A stretch of DNA of 6,489 bases, from the NCBI GenBank assembly GCA_015520535.1, contig WAPZ01000216.1, positions 1-6,489 on the forward strand, in the 5' to 3' direction. Shown one piece after another: positions 6,468-6,489 of this stretch; within the stretch, counting starts at the first letter, position 1, and each line of letters begins with the position of its first letter. Both the position numbers and the translations under genes were made by a program. The notes under the pieces are model-generated. The model worked only from the letters and a program-made list of their open reading frames with translations, was not told where the DNA came from and made no database searches. This DNA comes from Candidatus Heimdallarchaeota archaeon (GTDB lineage: Archaea > Asgardarchaeota > Heimdallarchaeia > Hodarchaeales > S146-22).

Positions 6468-6489
6468 ATGAGCGACAATACAAAAAAAT
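6468..6489 (+). CDS. Start of next gene, 3'-truncated
   Basis: An ATG at 6468 is preceded by GGGAG at 6456-6460 with 7 nt spacing, a ribosome site as good as those of the other genes here. Seven codons are visible (MSDNTKK) before the window ends with the frame still open. The 60-nt gap after the previous gene and the same strand suggest that the module continues. Nothing can be said about function. Confidence 0.65.

Overview
The window reads as part of a double-stranded DNA tailed-phage (or prophage) virion-structure module. All seven recognisable genes lie on the + strand, tightly packed, and use standard stop codons. I cannot name the host. Clear Shine-Dalgarno sequences (GGAGG, GGAG or GGGAG) precede most genes. 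The two exported-looking proteins have signal peptides ending in Ala followed by Gln, a style common in Bacteroidota, but that phylum usually lacks strong Shine-Dalgarno sites. The two cues therefore conflict.

Layout. Positions 1-586 hold the 3' part of a glutamine-rich, coiled-looking protein whose start lies before the window; it may be a scaffold or the tail of an upstream head protein. Positions 606-1940 encode an HK97-fold major capsid protein resembling the DUF5309/SU10-type family, followed by a beta-rich 192-aa virion protein (1960-2538) that may be a decoration or head accessory protein. A non-coding gap (2539-2668) contains an 18-bp stem with a 55-nt C-rich loop and a T-run, probably a terminator or processing structure. 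Next come two proteins judged to be head-tail connector or adaptor candidates (2669-3448 and 3445-3738, overlapping by 4 nt). They are followed by a 616-aa right-handed beta-helix (pectate-lyase-like) protein (3735-5585, GTG start, 4-nt overlap) and a 265-aa concanavalin-like jelly-roll protein (5610-6407). A new gene begins at 6468 and runs off the window.

How the parts fit. The left half builds the capsid, the middle probably closes the head and joins the tail, and the right half supplies glycan-facing proteins of the tailspike or fibre type. The oddest feature is that both of these adhesin-like proteins begin with a convincing Sec signal peptide, which is not expected for virion parts assembled in the cytoplasm. 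In sampled stretches the G+C content falls from about 50% in the capsid gene to about 30% beyond the hairpin, so the hairpin may mark a transcriptional or evolutionary boundary.
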